A DNA stretch of 64,000 bases from Neptunicella marina (GTDB taxonomy: Bacteria > Pseudomonadota > Gammaproteobacteria > Enterobacterales > Alteromonadaceae), in NCBI RefSeq assembly GCF_014270035.1, contig NZ_JACNEP010000012.1, positions 1 to 64,000 of the forward strand, written 5' to 3'. Positions 53,097-62,921 of this stretch are shown here, one piece after another. Numbering within the stretch: position 1 is the first letter of the stretch; the number at the start of each line of letters is the position of its first letter. The notes under the pieces are model-generated. The model saw nothing but the letters and a program-made list of their open reading frames with translations, did not search any database and was not told where the DNA came from. A program made the position numbers and the translations under genes.

Positions 53097-54866
53097 TCAT
53101 AACACCTGTTCCACAATGGCGTCGGTGAGGTGCAGTTGGGTGGTTTGGGCTTGGTTTAAATGGGCTTTCAGTGAGTCACATAAGGCCATTAACTTATCAA
53201 CTTTAGCGACTATGCGTTTTTGTTCTTCGAGCGGAGGAACTGGAGATACTTTCTTTTTTAAATCCCCTAGTAGTAAGTTATTTATCGCACTACCGCCTGA
53301 CTTATTTAGAAAATTGTGAGTTTCTGACTGAATAAATAAAGCCGCAAACCTGTTATAAATATAACCTTTGGCAACTTTTATAACTGCCACGCTTTTTTGA
53401 AAAGTAGTTTTCCTAGTGAAGTCATTATTTTCAACTAGCGCCATTTTCCCAATCGTAGCACCTGTATTTACCATACATATATCACCAGGTTCTAAGTTAG
53501 TCCTTTGATGAACCTCAGAAAATTCAGAAAACTCTATTTGTCTGGCTTTTTCGTAAACCAACTTTCCATTTTGAATATCTTTTGCAGATAAAAAGTAATA
53601 GCCAGAACCTTCCAAATTTACACAATCTCCGTGTTTCCCATCCGTAATTAACAACGTAATTTCCTGTAAACGACTCCAACTCCACCCCGATGGCAGGGCA
53701 TATGGCTTTTCTTCCTCTGTGATGGGGGGCAGTGGCTTTTGCTTTTTGATTTTACCGGCTTTGATTAGGGCCTGTTTTTCTGCAGCGATGCACTCCAGTA
53801 GTTTGGAAGCGGGTTCGTCGTTGGGGTCTTGTTTGACGAGTTTGCCCATAACGGCCAGTTGCAGGATGGTTTGCTTTAGCTGGTCGATGCTGTCGTCATT
53901 TGTAAACAGTACGTCAAAGTGGGCGCTGATGCGCAGCCAGCTGTCGTTGAGTTCATCGGCGCATTTGGCGTTGGTCAGGGTAGCTAGCAGGGTTTCAACT
54001 AAGGTCTGATGCGCCTGAATACTGGCCTCGGTCTCCGTCTCTAACTGATCACATAGGGCCATTAATTCATCTACTTTAGAAACAATGCGATATTGTTCGG
54101 ACAAAGGCGGTAAATTGATAATCAGCTCGCTGAACCTGTTAGAAGAGATTCCTCCTATTATCCCTGTCATTGCTTCACTAAATTGACAAAAAAACGTAGG
54201 TGACAAGTATGTATATAAAATAAATTTAGAACTTACATCTCCAAATAATTCATTAGCAAAAAGTTTATTCCCGAAACAAATATCTTGGTTGGCAATGCCG
54301 CATTTCTTACCAGCACTCCCTCCTTCTGCACAGATTAAAACAGAGTTACTGTGCGCTATTTTGAATTTAGGTTCATCGAAAGGTATTAGGACACCATTGT
54401 TGTAATCGAGAGACTTATATCCATAATCAACATCTTTTGTGGCAATAAATGGTAAGCCACTATCTAATCCAGTATATTTTTGTTCCTTTAAACGAGAATT
54501 TACGCTATTACCGTTAAAAATATTACCTATATTTCCTAACCTAATAAAAGCCGATCCATCGGGTAACTCAAACGGTTTTTCATCTTCAGTAACTGGCGGC
54601 AATTGCTTTTGCTTTTTTATTTTGCCTTCTTTTACTAATCTGGATTTTTCCGCTTCTATCTTTTTAAGCAACTCACTAGCTGGTTCATCATTGGGGTTTT
54701 GTGGGACCAATTTACCGCGCACCGCCAGCTCCAGAATCAGTTCCCGCATCTTTTTAATACCATAAATATCCAGCTTGCTGGTGCGTCCTCGTCCGGCGGC
54801 GGATTTGGTTTTGACCGCCGAGGTCCAGATATCCAGATTTTCGGTAATTATCGACTCCACAGACAT
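53097..54866 (-). CDS. hsdS: Type I restriction specificity subunit HsdS
   Basis: This 589-aa protein has two target-recognition domains, each bordered by repeated conserved helices. LAVRGKLVPQNPNDEPASELL and LAVMGKLVKQDPNDEPASKLL precede the domains, and PPLSEQYRIVSKVDELMALC and PPLEEQKRIVAKVDKLMALC follow them. The two halves define the bipartite DNA site, which cannot be read from sequence. It shares one base with the hsdM stop (TGATG). The repeats allow domain shuffling. Confidence 0.95.
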   Translation of the reverse strand: MSVESIITENLDIWTSAVKTKSAAGRGRTSKLDIYGIKKMRELILELAVRGKLVPQNPNDEPASELLKKIEAEKSRLVKEGKIKKQKQLPPVTEDEKPFELPDGSAFIRLGNIGNIFNGNSVNSRLKEQKYTGLDSGLPFIATKDVDYGYKSLDYNNGVLIPFDEPKFKIAHSNSVLICAEGGSAGKKCGIANQDICFGNKLFANELFGDVSSKFILYTYLSPTFFCQFSEAMTGIIGGISSNRFSELIINLPPLSEQYRIVSKVDELMALCDQLETETEASIQAHQTLVETLLATLTNAKCADELNDSWLRISAHFDVLFTNDDSIDQLKQTILQLAVMGKLVKQDPNDEPASKLLECIAAEKQALIKAGKIKKQKPLPPITEEEKPYALPSGWSWSRLQEITLLITDGKHGDCVNLEGSGYYFLSAKDIQNGKLVYEKARQIEFSEFSEVHQRTNLEPGDICMVNTGATIGKMALVENNDFTRKTTFQKSVAVIKVAKGYIYNRFAALFIQSETHNFLNKSGGSAINNLLLGDLKKKVSPVPPLEEQKRIVAKVDKLMALCDSLKAHLNQAQTTQLHLTDAIVEQVL

Positions 54867-56335
54867 CAGGCATTGCCCTCTTTGGACAGGACTTCGGCTA
54901 GTATGCCATTAAGCTGGTCACGCAGGATTTGGATTTGTTGCTGCTGGTCGGCGTATTGGGCGAGCAACTCTTCCGGGTCGTGGTTTTCCACTTCGCCTAC
55001 ATGGGGGTTTTTAATGTCCAGATTAAAGTTACGGGTAATGACCTCTTCGATAGAGACTTTCCAGGCCTGCTCGTTTTCGACCCGGCTGGCAAAGCCGTCT
55101 GCCTCACTGCCCCACCAGTCGATTTCGGTCTGAAATTCTTCAAACTTCATGGGTTTGGTTTTGGAATAGTTTTTAACGCCTTCCGGGTAAGGGTGCTCGT
55201 AAAACCAGATGTCTTTGGTGGGTGTGCCTTTGGCAAAGAACAGGATATTGGTTTTAATGCCGGTATAGGGGTTAAAAACACCATTGGGCAGGCGCACTAT
55301 GGTGTGCAGGTTACATTCTTCGGTCAGCAGCTTTTTGATTTTGGTCTTTACGCCCTCACCAAACAGGGTGCCGTCGGGCAATACCACGGCGGCACGTCCA
55401 CCGTCTTTGAGCACTTCGATAATCAGTTGCAGAAACAGATCGGCGGTTTCGCGGGTTTGCATCTCAGAGGGGAAATTTTTCTCGATGCCGTCTTCTTCTG
55501 TGCCGCCAAAAGGCGGGTTGGTGACAATTACATCGTAAATGGCATCCCAACTGGAAAGGGGCTTATTTAAGGTGTTGTCGTGGCGGATTTGCACCGGTAC
55601 TTCAATGCCGTGCAGCATCATATTGGTGGTGGCTAAAAGGTGCGGTAACTGCTTTTTCTCGACCCCATGAATTTGCTTTTGCAGGGTTTGATGGCCACTG
55701 CCGGTATTGACGTAATTATTGCGAACATGGTCTACCGAACAGGCCAGAAAGCCCCCCGTACCGCAGGCCGGGTCAAATATTTGTTCGCCTAATTGGGGAT
55801 CCAAACGATTGACCATAAAACGGGTCACCGCTCGCGGCGTATAGAACTCCCCGGCATTACCTGCGGCTTGCAGGTCACGCAAAATTTGCTCGTAAATGTC
55901 ACCGAACACGTGACGCTCTCTGGAATCGGTAAAATCCACCTCATTAAGCTTGTTGATCACCTGGCGCAGCAGCGTGCCGTTTTTCATGTAGTTGAACGCA
56001 TCACTAAAGGCTTCGCGCACTACAAAGCCACGCGGATTCTTATCAATGGGAGCAACCAGGTTTTTCAGATCCGGGAACAGGTCGTCATTGACGAATTCCA
56101 TCAGTTCGTCACCGGTAATACCCTGCCCGTCTGCGGCCCAGTTTCGCCACAGGTATCTATCCGGAATTGGGGGACGGTAGTCATCCAATTCAAGTTCCAG
56201 TTCTTCTTCCTGGGCATCAAAGATTTTTAAAAACAACAGCCAGGAAAGCTGGCCTAAGCGCTGGGCGTCGCCGTCTACACCTGCGTCTTTACGCATAATG
56301 TCCTGGATGGATTTAATGACAGTACTGATAGACAT
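54866..56335 (-). CDS. hsdM: Type I restriction DNA methyltransferase subunit HsdM
   Basis: This 489-aa N6-adenine methyltransferase has a helical N-terminal domain (DAQRLGQLSWLLFLKIFD). Motif I DPACGTGGFL is at about residue 195, and the catalytic NPPFGG motif is at about 273. With HsdS it protects host DNA. It lies 42 bp after hsdR and overlaps hsdS. Confidence 0.96.
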   Translation of the reverse strand: MSISTVIKSIQDIMRKDAGVDGDAQRLGQLSWLLFLKIFDAQEEELELELDDYRPPIPDRYLWRNWAADGQGITGDELMEFVNDDLFPDLKNLVAPIDKNPRGFVVREAFSDAFNYMKNGTLLRQVINKLNEVDFTDSRERHVFGDIYEQILRDLQAAGNAGEFYTPRAVTRFMVNRLDPQLGEQIFDPACGTGGFLACSVDHVRNNYVNTGSGHQTLQKQIHGVEKKQLPHLLATTNMMLHGIEVPVQIRHDNTLNKPLSSWDAIYDVIVTNPPFGGTEEDGIEKNFPSEMQTRETADLFLQLIIEVLKDGGRAAVVLPDGTLFGEGVKTKIKKLLTEECNLHTIVRLPNGVFNPYTGIKTNILFFAKGTPTKDIWFYEHPYPEGVKNYSKTKPMKFEEFQTEIDWWGSEADGFASRVENEQAWKVSIEEVITRNFNLDIKNPHVGEVENHDPEELLAQYADQQQQIQILRDQLNGILAEVLSKEGNA

Positions 56336-56377
56336 GTTACTACTCGTTATTGTTATGGTTGTAAGGCCGGAAAAATG

Positions 56378-58798
56378 CTACGCCGATTTATCGGGAAAAG
56401 CGTAAATGGCCTGTTCTAATTCGGTTATTGCCAAGTCGTATTCGTTACGCCCACCAAAACCATCTTTGACAATTTCCTTAACCGAACCAATGTCGGTAAA
56501 GGGATGCACCTTGATGGTTTGCAGGTTCTCTACTTCCAGCACGCCAGCATCGGCATATTTATCCAGCAGTTTTTCCAGCACGGTCTGGGCTTTGTCTGTG
56601 TATTTGGTGAAATAATTGCGCTTTTTAACGTTATTGGCGCGTTCTTTTCTGGTTAAAGGTGGCTGGTCGAATACAACGTGGCAGATCATATCAAATGGAT
56701 CGAGATCCTTCCCGACTTCCTGCTCCAGTGCATCCCAAATAATGCCTTCATTGGCCAGTTCATTGATAATGGTTTGTTTGCGTTCCGACTGGTTCCATTT
56801 ACGCACAAATTCATCCAGCGTGGCGAACTGTTTGGTCAGGGTTTTACGGGTGTAATCTTTAAAGGATTCAGTCACCAGTTTGCCGTCGGTGTCGTAATAC
56901 TGCACACGCTCGGCGACTTTATGTACCTTTACGCCATTAACATGGTACTTGTAGACCTTTTCTTCATCCTGCCAGTCATCACCGCCGATTTCACCATCGG
57001 GATAGTTGCTTGAGGTAATTTTATTGTCACCACTCTCTTCCTGATTAGTATCTTCGGCTTCTTTGCTTTCAATAACATCGTTAAAGTCTGAATCCGGGTC
57101 GTTAATATCCTTGGCCTTAGTCACAATTATTTTTTCTGGAATACCGTCGAAACGTTCATCGGCAAACAGTTCTGTAGCCTTTTTGAAATCCAAAATGGTA
57201 AACCAGAGCTTATTGTATTCCTCGTCGATGCGCGTACCGCGACCAATGATTTGTTTGAACTTGGTCATGGACTGGATAGATTGATCCAGCACCACCAGCT
57301 TGCAGGTTTTGGCATCCACCCCTGTAGTCAATAACTCTGATGTGGTGGCGATGACCGGATAGGATTTTTTACGATTTAAGAAGTTATCCAGCTGAGCCTT
57401 GCCAACATCATCATCACCGGTGATTTTCATCACGTATTTTTCATTTTTGGCCACCAGCTCCGGATTAAGATTAACCAGTGCACGGCGCATGCGATCCGCG
57501 TGGTCAATGTCGTTGCAAAACACGATGGTTTTGTCCATCGGATTGGTGCGCTTTAAGTAGTTGGTAATGGTTTCAGCCACCAGTTGTGTGCGCTCGTCAA
57601 TAACCATGGTGCGATCAAAGTCTTTTTGGTTGTAGATCCTGTCCTCTATTGCATGGCCCCGTTTATCTACCTGACCTTTGGTGGGTCGCCACCCCTGTAG
57701 GTCGAGATCAATATCTACCCGCACCACTTTATATGGTGCAAGGAAACCATCCTCGATACCTTCTTTTAGGGAGTACATATAGGCGGGCTCACCAAAGTAA
57801 TCGGTGTTGGACACTTCTTCGGTTTCTTTGGGGGTAGCGGTTAAACCTATTTGTGTAGCCGCACTAAAATATTCCAGTATTTCGCGCCAGGCGCTGTCAT
57901 CGGCGGCACTACCACGATGACATTCGTCGATGATAATTAGGTCGAAGAACTCTGGATCGACTTGCTTGTAAGCTTTTTGATGTTCTTCCGGGCCGGTTAG
58001 CGCCTGGTATAAGGCCAGATGCACCTCGTAGGCAGGATCGACTTTACGACCAGTAATTTTGGTCATGGCCTGGCCGAAAGGCTGAAAATCATTGTTGCGC
58101 GTATGATCGACCAATACATTTCTATCGGCTAAGAACAAAATGCGTTTTTTGGCTTTGGCTTTCCATAACCGCCAGATAATCTGAAAGGCGGTATAGGTTT
58201 TGCCGGTTCCGGTTGCCATTACTAACAGCACCCGATTTTGCCCTTTTGACACTGCCTCGATAGTTTTATTGATAGCCTGCAACTGGTAATAACGAGGCGA
58301 TTTACCGCTGCCGTCGTCATAGTAGTCTTGAGTAATTATGGGGAGTTGTTGATCGGTATAGCCTTTATAGGCGCAGAATTTAGTCCACAACACCTGGGGG
58401 CTGGGGAAGTCTTCTAAGGTGATTTCGGTTTCGAGCTGACTGGGATTGGTTTTATCGTGAAAAATAAAACCATCACCATTTGAAGCGAATACAAAAGGCA
58501 CGTCTAAGAGATTGGCATAATCCAAACCTTGTTGAATACCCTTCCCTACTTCATGTTTGTTGGCTTTGGCTTCAATGACTGCCAGCGGCATCGACACCTT
58601 GTGGTAAAGCACAATATCAGCCGATTTCACCTTTTTACGCGCTGCCGCCATGCCGCGTACCACTACTTTACCATCGCGAAGTTTTACCTCCTGACGGATT
58701 TGGTACATATCATCCCAACCGGCATCCTTAATGGCAGGCATGATGTATTTGCTGATAATGTCGGCTTCGCTGAGTGCTTTTTTATTGATTGGAGCCAC
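56378..58798 (-). CDS. hsdR: Type I restriction endonuclease subunit HsdR (EcoEI-like)
   Basis: This 806-aa translocase-nuclease has a PD-(D/E)XK nuclease near the N-terminus ([21 protein letters not shown]). The helicase motifs are MATGTGKT (I), IIDECHRG (II), GLTATP (III) and GRGTRIDE (VI). The EcoEI-type C-terminal domain follows. The GTG at 58798 is preceded by AAGGA at 8 bp. It is the first gene of the operon, and no separate regulator gene lies upstream. Confidence 0.95.
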   Translation of the reverse strand: MAPINKKALSEADIISKYIMPAIKDAGWDDMYQIRQEVKLRDGKVVVRGMAAARKKVKSADIVLYHKVSMPLAVIEAKANKHEVGKGIQQGLDYANLLDVPFVFASNGDGFIFHDKTNPSQLETEITLEDFPSPQVLWTKFCAYKGYTDQQLPIITQDYYDDGSGKSPRYYQLQAINKTIEAVSKGQNRVLLVMATGTGKTYTAFQIIWRLWKAKAKKRILFLADRNVLVDHTRNNDFQPFGQAMTKITGRKVDPAYEVHLALYQALTGPEEHQKAYKQVDPEFFDLIIIDECHRGSAADDSAWREILEYFSAATQIGLTATPKETEEVSNTDYFGEPAYMYSLKEGIEDGFLAPYKVVRVDIDLDLQGWRPTKGQVDKRGHAIEDRIYNQKDFDRTMVIDERTQLVAETITNYLKRTNPMDKTIVFCNDIDHADRMRRALVNLNPELVAKNEKYVMKITGDDDVGKAQLDNFLNRKKSYPVIATTSELLTTGVDAKTCKLVVLDQSIQSMTKFKQIIGRGTRIDEEYNKLWFTILDFKKATELFADERFDGIPEKIIVTKAKDINDPDSDFNDVIESKEAEDTNQEESGDNKITSSNYPDGEIGGDDWQDEEKVYKYHVNGVKVHKVAERVQYYDTDGKLVTESFKDYTRKTLTKQFATLDEFVRKWNQSERKQTIINELANEGIIWDALEQEVGKDLDPFDMICHVVFDQPPLTRKERANNVKKRNYFTKYTDKAQTVLEKLLDKYADAGVLEVENLQTIKVHPFTDIGSVKEIVKDGFGGRNEYDLAITELEQAIYAFPDKSA

Positions 58799-59023
58799 AA
58801 TCAGTTCCTTAATCGTGTTTATTTAGTAATATCGTTACTTACAGCAAGCAGAACACCTATTGTTTTTTATGATTTTACTTTCTTTATGAAGAATAACAAC
58901 GGGTTATATCAAACTACCATCTGTAAGCGAACCAGAATTTGTTAAGTGTTTCTCAAGCAATGTTAGTACTCTACTTATTTTGGTGATTTTATAGATAAGT
59001 TAGTGTGCGAACATTTTATGTCG

Positions 59024-59296
59024 CTACATGCGACAATGACCTGAAAGACCAATTTGACTGGTTTTTCGCGCAACATCGGGCACTAAACCGGTGAATTTTT
59101 GTCCCGACATGGTCGTGAAGTTCAGGTTGATTTCGGTAAGAAATAGTTCATTAGCACTTATAATTCTGCCTTCAGTATCCAGCGAGACATGTAACATTTC
59201 AGATTTTAGACTGGCAAAAATTTGTTCGTAAGCGGTAAGTTTTTCTTTAGCGATTGCTAATTTTTGCTCTGAGGCTTTATTGCTGAAGTTATACAT
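59024..59296 (-). pseudogene. Truncated PAS-domain gene, probable chemoreceptor remnant
   Basis: This 90-aa frame begins MYNFSNKASEQKLAIAKEKLTAYEQIF, followed by a PAS start (LDTEGRIISANELFLTEINLNF). This N-terminus matches PAS-containing methyl-accepting chemotaxis proteins of marine gammaproteobacteria. It ends abruptly inside the PAS domain with an unrelated tail (RKTSQIGLSGHCRM). The stop lies in a hairpin TGTCGC-TACAT-GCGACA at 59019-59035. The rest of the gene is absent where the hsd block begins. It could also be an intact small PAS protein. Confidence 0.6.
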
Positions 59297-59466
59297 ATCT
59301 TGGAATTCCCTTAATTTAATATAAGTCGTAGCCCTGTGAGGCTTGTACTTACAATGTAGGAAATAAAATATAAATTCACTGAAATTTTTAACAATATCAA
59401 TGCGTTAAATGTACCTTTGTTTATTTTTTAGAGAATTTATATTGAGTAAGGTTTATTTACAAAGCT

Positions 59467-59487
59467 AAAAAGCTCTCCGAAGAGAGC
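59467..59487 (-). terminator. Rho-independent terminator of the GH5 gene
   Basis: On the minus strand GCTCTC-TTCG-GAGAGC is followed by five T residues (stem 59472-59487), a stable UUCG-loop terminator 27 bp after the GH5 stop. Confidence 0.92.
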
Positions 59488-59513
59488 CTTTTTAATACAG
59501 ACAATAAATAAAT

Positions 59514-61253
59514 CTAAAGACGGGTAAAGGTTAAATTCACTATAGTTAACGGCGTTTTACCACTGTTAAGCAATCTAATTGTGTTTGTACCTTCATATAA
59601 TGAAATATTATTTAGTGTGGCGAATTCTAATCCTTTTGAATCAGTTACTTTTGTTGATGCTGTCTGCTGATTATTGATCAATACCGATATCTGTCCTTTG
59701 GGATCTTCCGCTCGATATTTAATGCTAAGACTGTAACGACCTGCCTGTTGCGCATTTACGGTATATTGCATCCATTCCTGGTGAGTAAAGTCGTTAACAA
59801 CCGGCTCTGATGCTAAATAGGTTATGTCGACACCATCATTTCTGTATGTCATGCCCTGGTTCCAGCGTTTACCTCCAGGCCGTGTACTAACGTTACTGGC
59901 CAGTTCATCATAATACCCTACTCCCTGCCCACCTAAATCATAATTTACAGCAGCGATACTGGTTTTATTAGTGATAACATTGTCTTTATAAGCACGGGCT
60001 TTTTTGTTGTGTGGCTGAATTAACATGGCGTCGGCAACATCCGGGTGTTTGATATTATTTTCGTATTTTACATCCTGAGTGAGTTGCATAAGTGCTTTGT
60101 AAGCATGTTCTGAACTGGGCTTTTCGCCGTTATTTAGCAGATAATTAACCACATCCAGATAGCCCTCATTGGCAGGCACCTGCAGAGGGTTATTTAACCT
60201 GATTTTTTTCAATGGCCAAAATGCCCATCCGATGCCATGGCTTTCGGCCAGACCAATAGCGTCGCTAAACCACTGATTGGAGTTCTCACCGGATTCACCC
60301 AACCAAACCGGCTTATTATATTTTTCACGCATGGCTAAATGCGTTTGAATGCTATCTGTGGTGGTATCGTTCCAGTATTTGTGGAAACTGATGGCCATAT
60401 TATCATCCCAGTCTGGCGATATTCCCTGATAATTATTCCCCCAGCAGTTCCCTTCAATAATGATCATATGCTGTGTATCTTCACTGCGAATTGCCCTGGT
60501 AATATCTTTTAACAGGCTATCTAAAGGTTTATTACTGGTTTCATTACAACCATGTTTATCATCGACACTCTCAAATCCCCAGTTAGGCTCATTAATTATG
60601 TCATAGGCAGCAATCATGGGTTCATGTTTATAGCGACGTGCTAATTCTTTCCATAACGCAATGGTTTTATTACGGTTTTCATCGCTTTGCCATAAAGATG
60701 GCAAGCTTATATCGCGGTCGGAAATATTAATGTCATTGCCCTGCCCGCCCGGGGCCGCGTGCAGATCAAGGATTAAATAAATGTTATTGGCTTTACTCCA
60801 GGCCAGTAACTCATCAACCATATCAAAGCCTTTTGCCAGCCATGTTTGCTCGCCTTTCACCGGCTCCTGTTCGACAGGTAATGTAAATAAATTAAAATGC
60901 ATAGGTAAACGCACTGAGTTGTATCCCCAGTTTGCCATTGCGTCGATATCTCTTTTGGTAATAAAGTTTTTAAGCCAGGCATCATAGAAATTTTGTGTTT
61001 TTTCAGGCCCAATAAGTTCGCTAAAGGCCTGTTTTATTTTGGTTTGTGTACCAATTGGACCAAGCTCCAGCATATAACCTTCCTGAAGCATCCAGCCACC
61101 TAAGCCCATTCCACGTAAAATGAGAGGCTGGTTGTTACCATCAACTATTTGCTGTCCCTCTGCATGCACAAATCCCTGTTCTGCCTTAGCGTAACTGCTG
61201 ACAGATAATGCAGTGAAGAAGATTGCAATACTGGTTAACCTGATTTTATTCAT
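59514..61253 (-). CDS. Secreted GH5 glycoside hydrolase with C-terminal carbohydrate-binding module
   Basis: This 579-aa protein has a signal peptide ending near SSYAKA, a GH5 catalytic domain (about residues 25-390) and a CBM6-like beta-sandwich (about 440-579). LRGMGLGGWMLQEGY starts the GH5 fold. The acid/base Glu is in AYDIINEPNW and the nucleophile Glu in VWLGESGENS. Substrates of such enzymes include cellulose, beta-1,3-glucan (laminarin) and mannan; the family alone cannot decide. The ATG at 61253 follows AGAGG and begins the signal peptide. A LacI-type operator lies 72 bp upstream. Confidence 0.88.
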   Translation of the reverse strand: MNKIRLTSIAIFFTALSVSSYAKAEQGFVHAEGQQIVDGNNQPLILRGMGLGGWMLQEGYMLELGPIGTQTKIKQAFSELIGPEKTQNFYDAWLKNFITKRDIDAMANWGYNSVRLPMHFNLFTLPVEQEPVKGEQTWLAKGFDMVDELLAWSKANNIYLILDLHAAPGGQGNDINISDRDISLPSLWQSDENRNKTIALWKELARRYKHEPMIAAYDIINEPNWGFESVDDKHGCNETSNKPLDSLLKDITRAIRSEDTQHMIIIEGNCWGNNYQGISPDWDDNMAISFHKYWNDTTTDSIQTHLAMREKYNKPVWLGESGENSNQWFSDAIGLAESHGIGWAFWPLKKIRLNNPLQVPANEGYLDVVNYLLNNGEKPSSEHAYKALMQLTQDVKYENNIKHPDVADAMLIQPHNKKARAYKDNVITNKTSIAAVNYDLGGQGVGYYDELASNVSTRPGGKRWNQGMTYRNDGVDITYLASEPVVNDFTHQEWMQYTVNAQQAGRYSLSIKYRAEDPKGQISVLINNQQTASTKVTDSKGLEFATLNNISLYEGTNTIRLLNSGKTPLTIVNLTFTRL

Positions 61254-61324
61254 TAATCTGAACCTCTTAATTGTAATAATTTTATTAATGTAAGGTTTCA
61301 GAAAATAACACACATACCATGAAA

Positions 61325-61338
61325 TGTAAGCGCTTTCA
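61325..61338. promoter_or_regulatory. LacI/cre-type operator upstream of the GH5 gene
   Basis: TGTAAGCGCTTTCA matches the LacI-family/cre consensus TGWnAnCGnTnWCA at every defined position, with the central AAGCGCTT. It is placed about 72 bp upstream of the GH5 start codon. The cognate regulator is not in this window. Confidence 0.7.
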
Positions 61339-61405
61339 TGAATATGTATGTATCAAAGGGTTACCTAGGGGGAAATATAGTAGTGAGATGGCAGGCTAAT
61401 TAATT

Positions 61406-62764
61406 TTAACCGATTTCGACACGATTACGACCAGACATTTTGGCTTTGTACAATGCATTATCTGCCCGTTTAAATAAGGTATCAGCATCGTCATTATGTT
61501 CATAACAACTTACCCCAATGCTAACTGTAAATGCAGGCAAATTATCATCACTAATAATGGCGATATGCTGTCGTATGGCTTCCGCTGTGACTCGTGCAGC
61601 CCCAAGGTCTATTTGTCTCAACAAAATGGCAAACTCTTCACCGCCTAAACGATAAATATGATCAGTCGCACGCAATCTGGAACGCAGACGGCTAACCAAC
61701 ATTCTCAGGACTTCATCGCCCGCATCATGACCATACTTATCATTAATGGTTTTGAAGTGATCGACATCCAGTAATAACAAACTCAGATAACTGCCTCGGG
61801 CAGCCAGTTTAAGTTCCACCTCTATTTGTTCATCCCATTTATGACGATTATAGGCATTGGTTAATTTGTCACGAGTTGCAATCTCTAACAGATGCTGTTG
61901 AATTTCTTCTCTGTCTGTCAGGTCCTGAGACAGACGTTCCATCATGCGTTTTAGTTCACTTTCAAGTTCGGTTAACTCATCATCCCCCTTTTGCATGTCT
62001 GGCATGACTTCATCAGGTTGCATCGTTTTAATTGAATGATTAAGTATTTGTACCTGGCCTTGCAAACGACCAATACGTTGTCTGAAGGTTTGAATAATAT
62101 AAAGAGTAAGATAAATTCCGATTAATAAAGCACTGATACCAAGTACACTATTTACCAGTAAAAAATCCCTTTCATGTTTTTCGGTATAACTGGCAATTTG
62201 CTCTGTGAGGTTTTCAATTGATTTAAGCAACGACTCAATTCTACTATCCAGAACCAGATCCTGTTCATCTACTTTTTGCCATATTTGGAACTGATCATGC
62301 GTGGCATTGATGGCTGTTAAGAAATGTTGCTCGAATAACTGTCGTTGTTGATGTAACTTTTCCACCTCTTTAATAAATGTCCGGTGCTGTTCACGGTCTA
62401 CCCGAATATTACCGTTGTTAAGACCGTGTCGGACAATATCTACTGCATTATCGAGTTGTTGAGATAATTGTTGGTTGAACTGATTAAATTCCTGAATAAG
62501 ATTATGTTTATTCGCCTGATTACCTGTTGATTTATCAAGATATTCAACTTTTTCCATTAACAAATGTTGATGCAATTGCAGTATTTCAACTTCATCCATG
62601 ACATCCGTTAACGGGATATCTATTTCAGCGACTTCACGCATTTCAGTATCGATTTGCTGTAGTGTATGCACCGAATAGATGATAACCAGGAACAAAAAGG
62701 ATAAAAGTATGGCCGACAGGCCACCAATTTTTCGGGTGAGTGATGGGGAAAACCAGTTAAACAT
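61406..62764 (-). CDS. Membrane diguanylate cyclase with periplasmic helical sensor
   Basis: This 452-aa protein has two membrane helices (about residues 12-35 and 200-222) around a helical periplasmic domain. A linker or HAMP-like segment and a GGDEF domain with RDKLTNAYNRHKW, DVDHFKTINDKYGHDAGD and active-site GGEEF follow. It synthesises c-di-GMP in response to an unknown periplasmic signal. The inhibitory RxxD site is RQID, 5 residues after the GGEEFAIL segment, rather than just before the active site, so feedback inhibition is uncertain. Confidence 0.9.
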   Translation of the reverse strand: MFNWFSPSLTRKIGGLSAILLSFLFLVIIYSVHTLQQIDTEMREVAEIDIPLTDVMDEVEILQLHQHLLMEKVEYLDKSTGNQANKHNLIQEFNQFNQQLSQQLDNAVDIVRHGLNNGNIRVDREQHRTFIKEVEKLHQQRQLFEQHFLTAINATHDQFQIWQKVDEQDLVLDSRIESLLKSIENLTEQIASYTEKHERDFLLVNSVLGISALLIGIYLTLYIIQTFRQRIGRLQGQVQILNHSIKTMQPDEVMPDMQKGDDELTELESELKRMMERLSQDLTDREEIQQHLLEIATRDKLTNAYNRHKWDEQIEVELKLAARGSYLSLLLLDVDHFKTINDKYGHDAGDEVLRMLVSRLRSRLRATDHIYRLGGEEFAILLRQIDLGAARVTAEAIRQHIAIISDDNLPAFTVSIGVSCYEHNDDADTLFKRADNALYKAKMSGRNRVEIG

Positions 62765-62824
62765 CAGAACTACATCTATACCTCAAGTAATTGAAATTCT
62801 ATCAAATTTTTATCGGTAACAAAT

Positions 62825-62867
62825 TTATACAGGCGTAAATTATGCGTAATAATTTACGCCTGTATAA
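62825..62867. terminator. Perfect 18-bp stem-loop after the TonB receptor gene
   Basis: TTATACAGGCGTAAATTA (62825-62842) and its exact complement (62850-62867) enclose a 7-nt loop. It lies between the receptor's stop (62922) and the cyclase start (62764) on the minus strand. A weak AAATTTGTT follows, so it is a terminator or a stable mRNA end; the perfect symmetry could also mark a protein-binding site. Confidence 0.7.
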
Positions 62868-62921
62868 GAGTAGCTATTGGCCTGTACTCTCCTGCCCTAA
62901 TATATGTAACAGACCGTTAAA

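Noticed and set aside
54929-55570. A 213-codon antisense frame inside hsdM
   Set aside because: It is the mirror of hsdM, whose motifs are unambiguous, and has no ribosome site.
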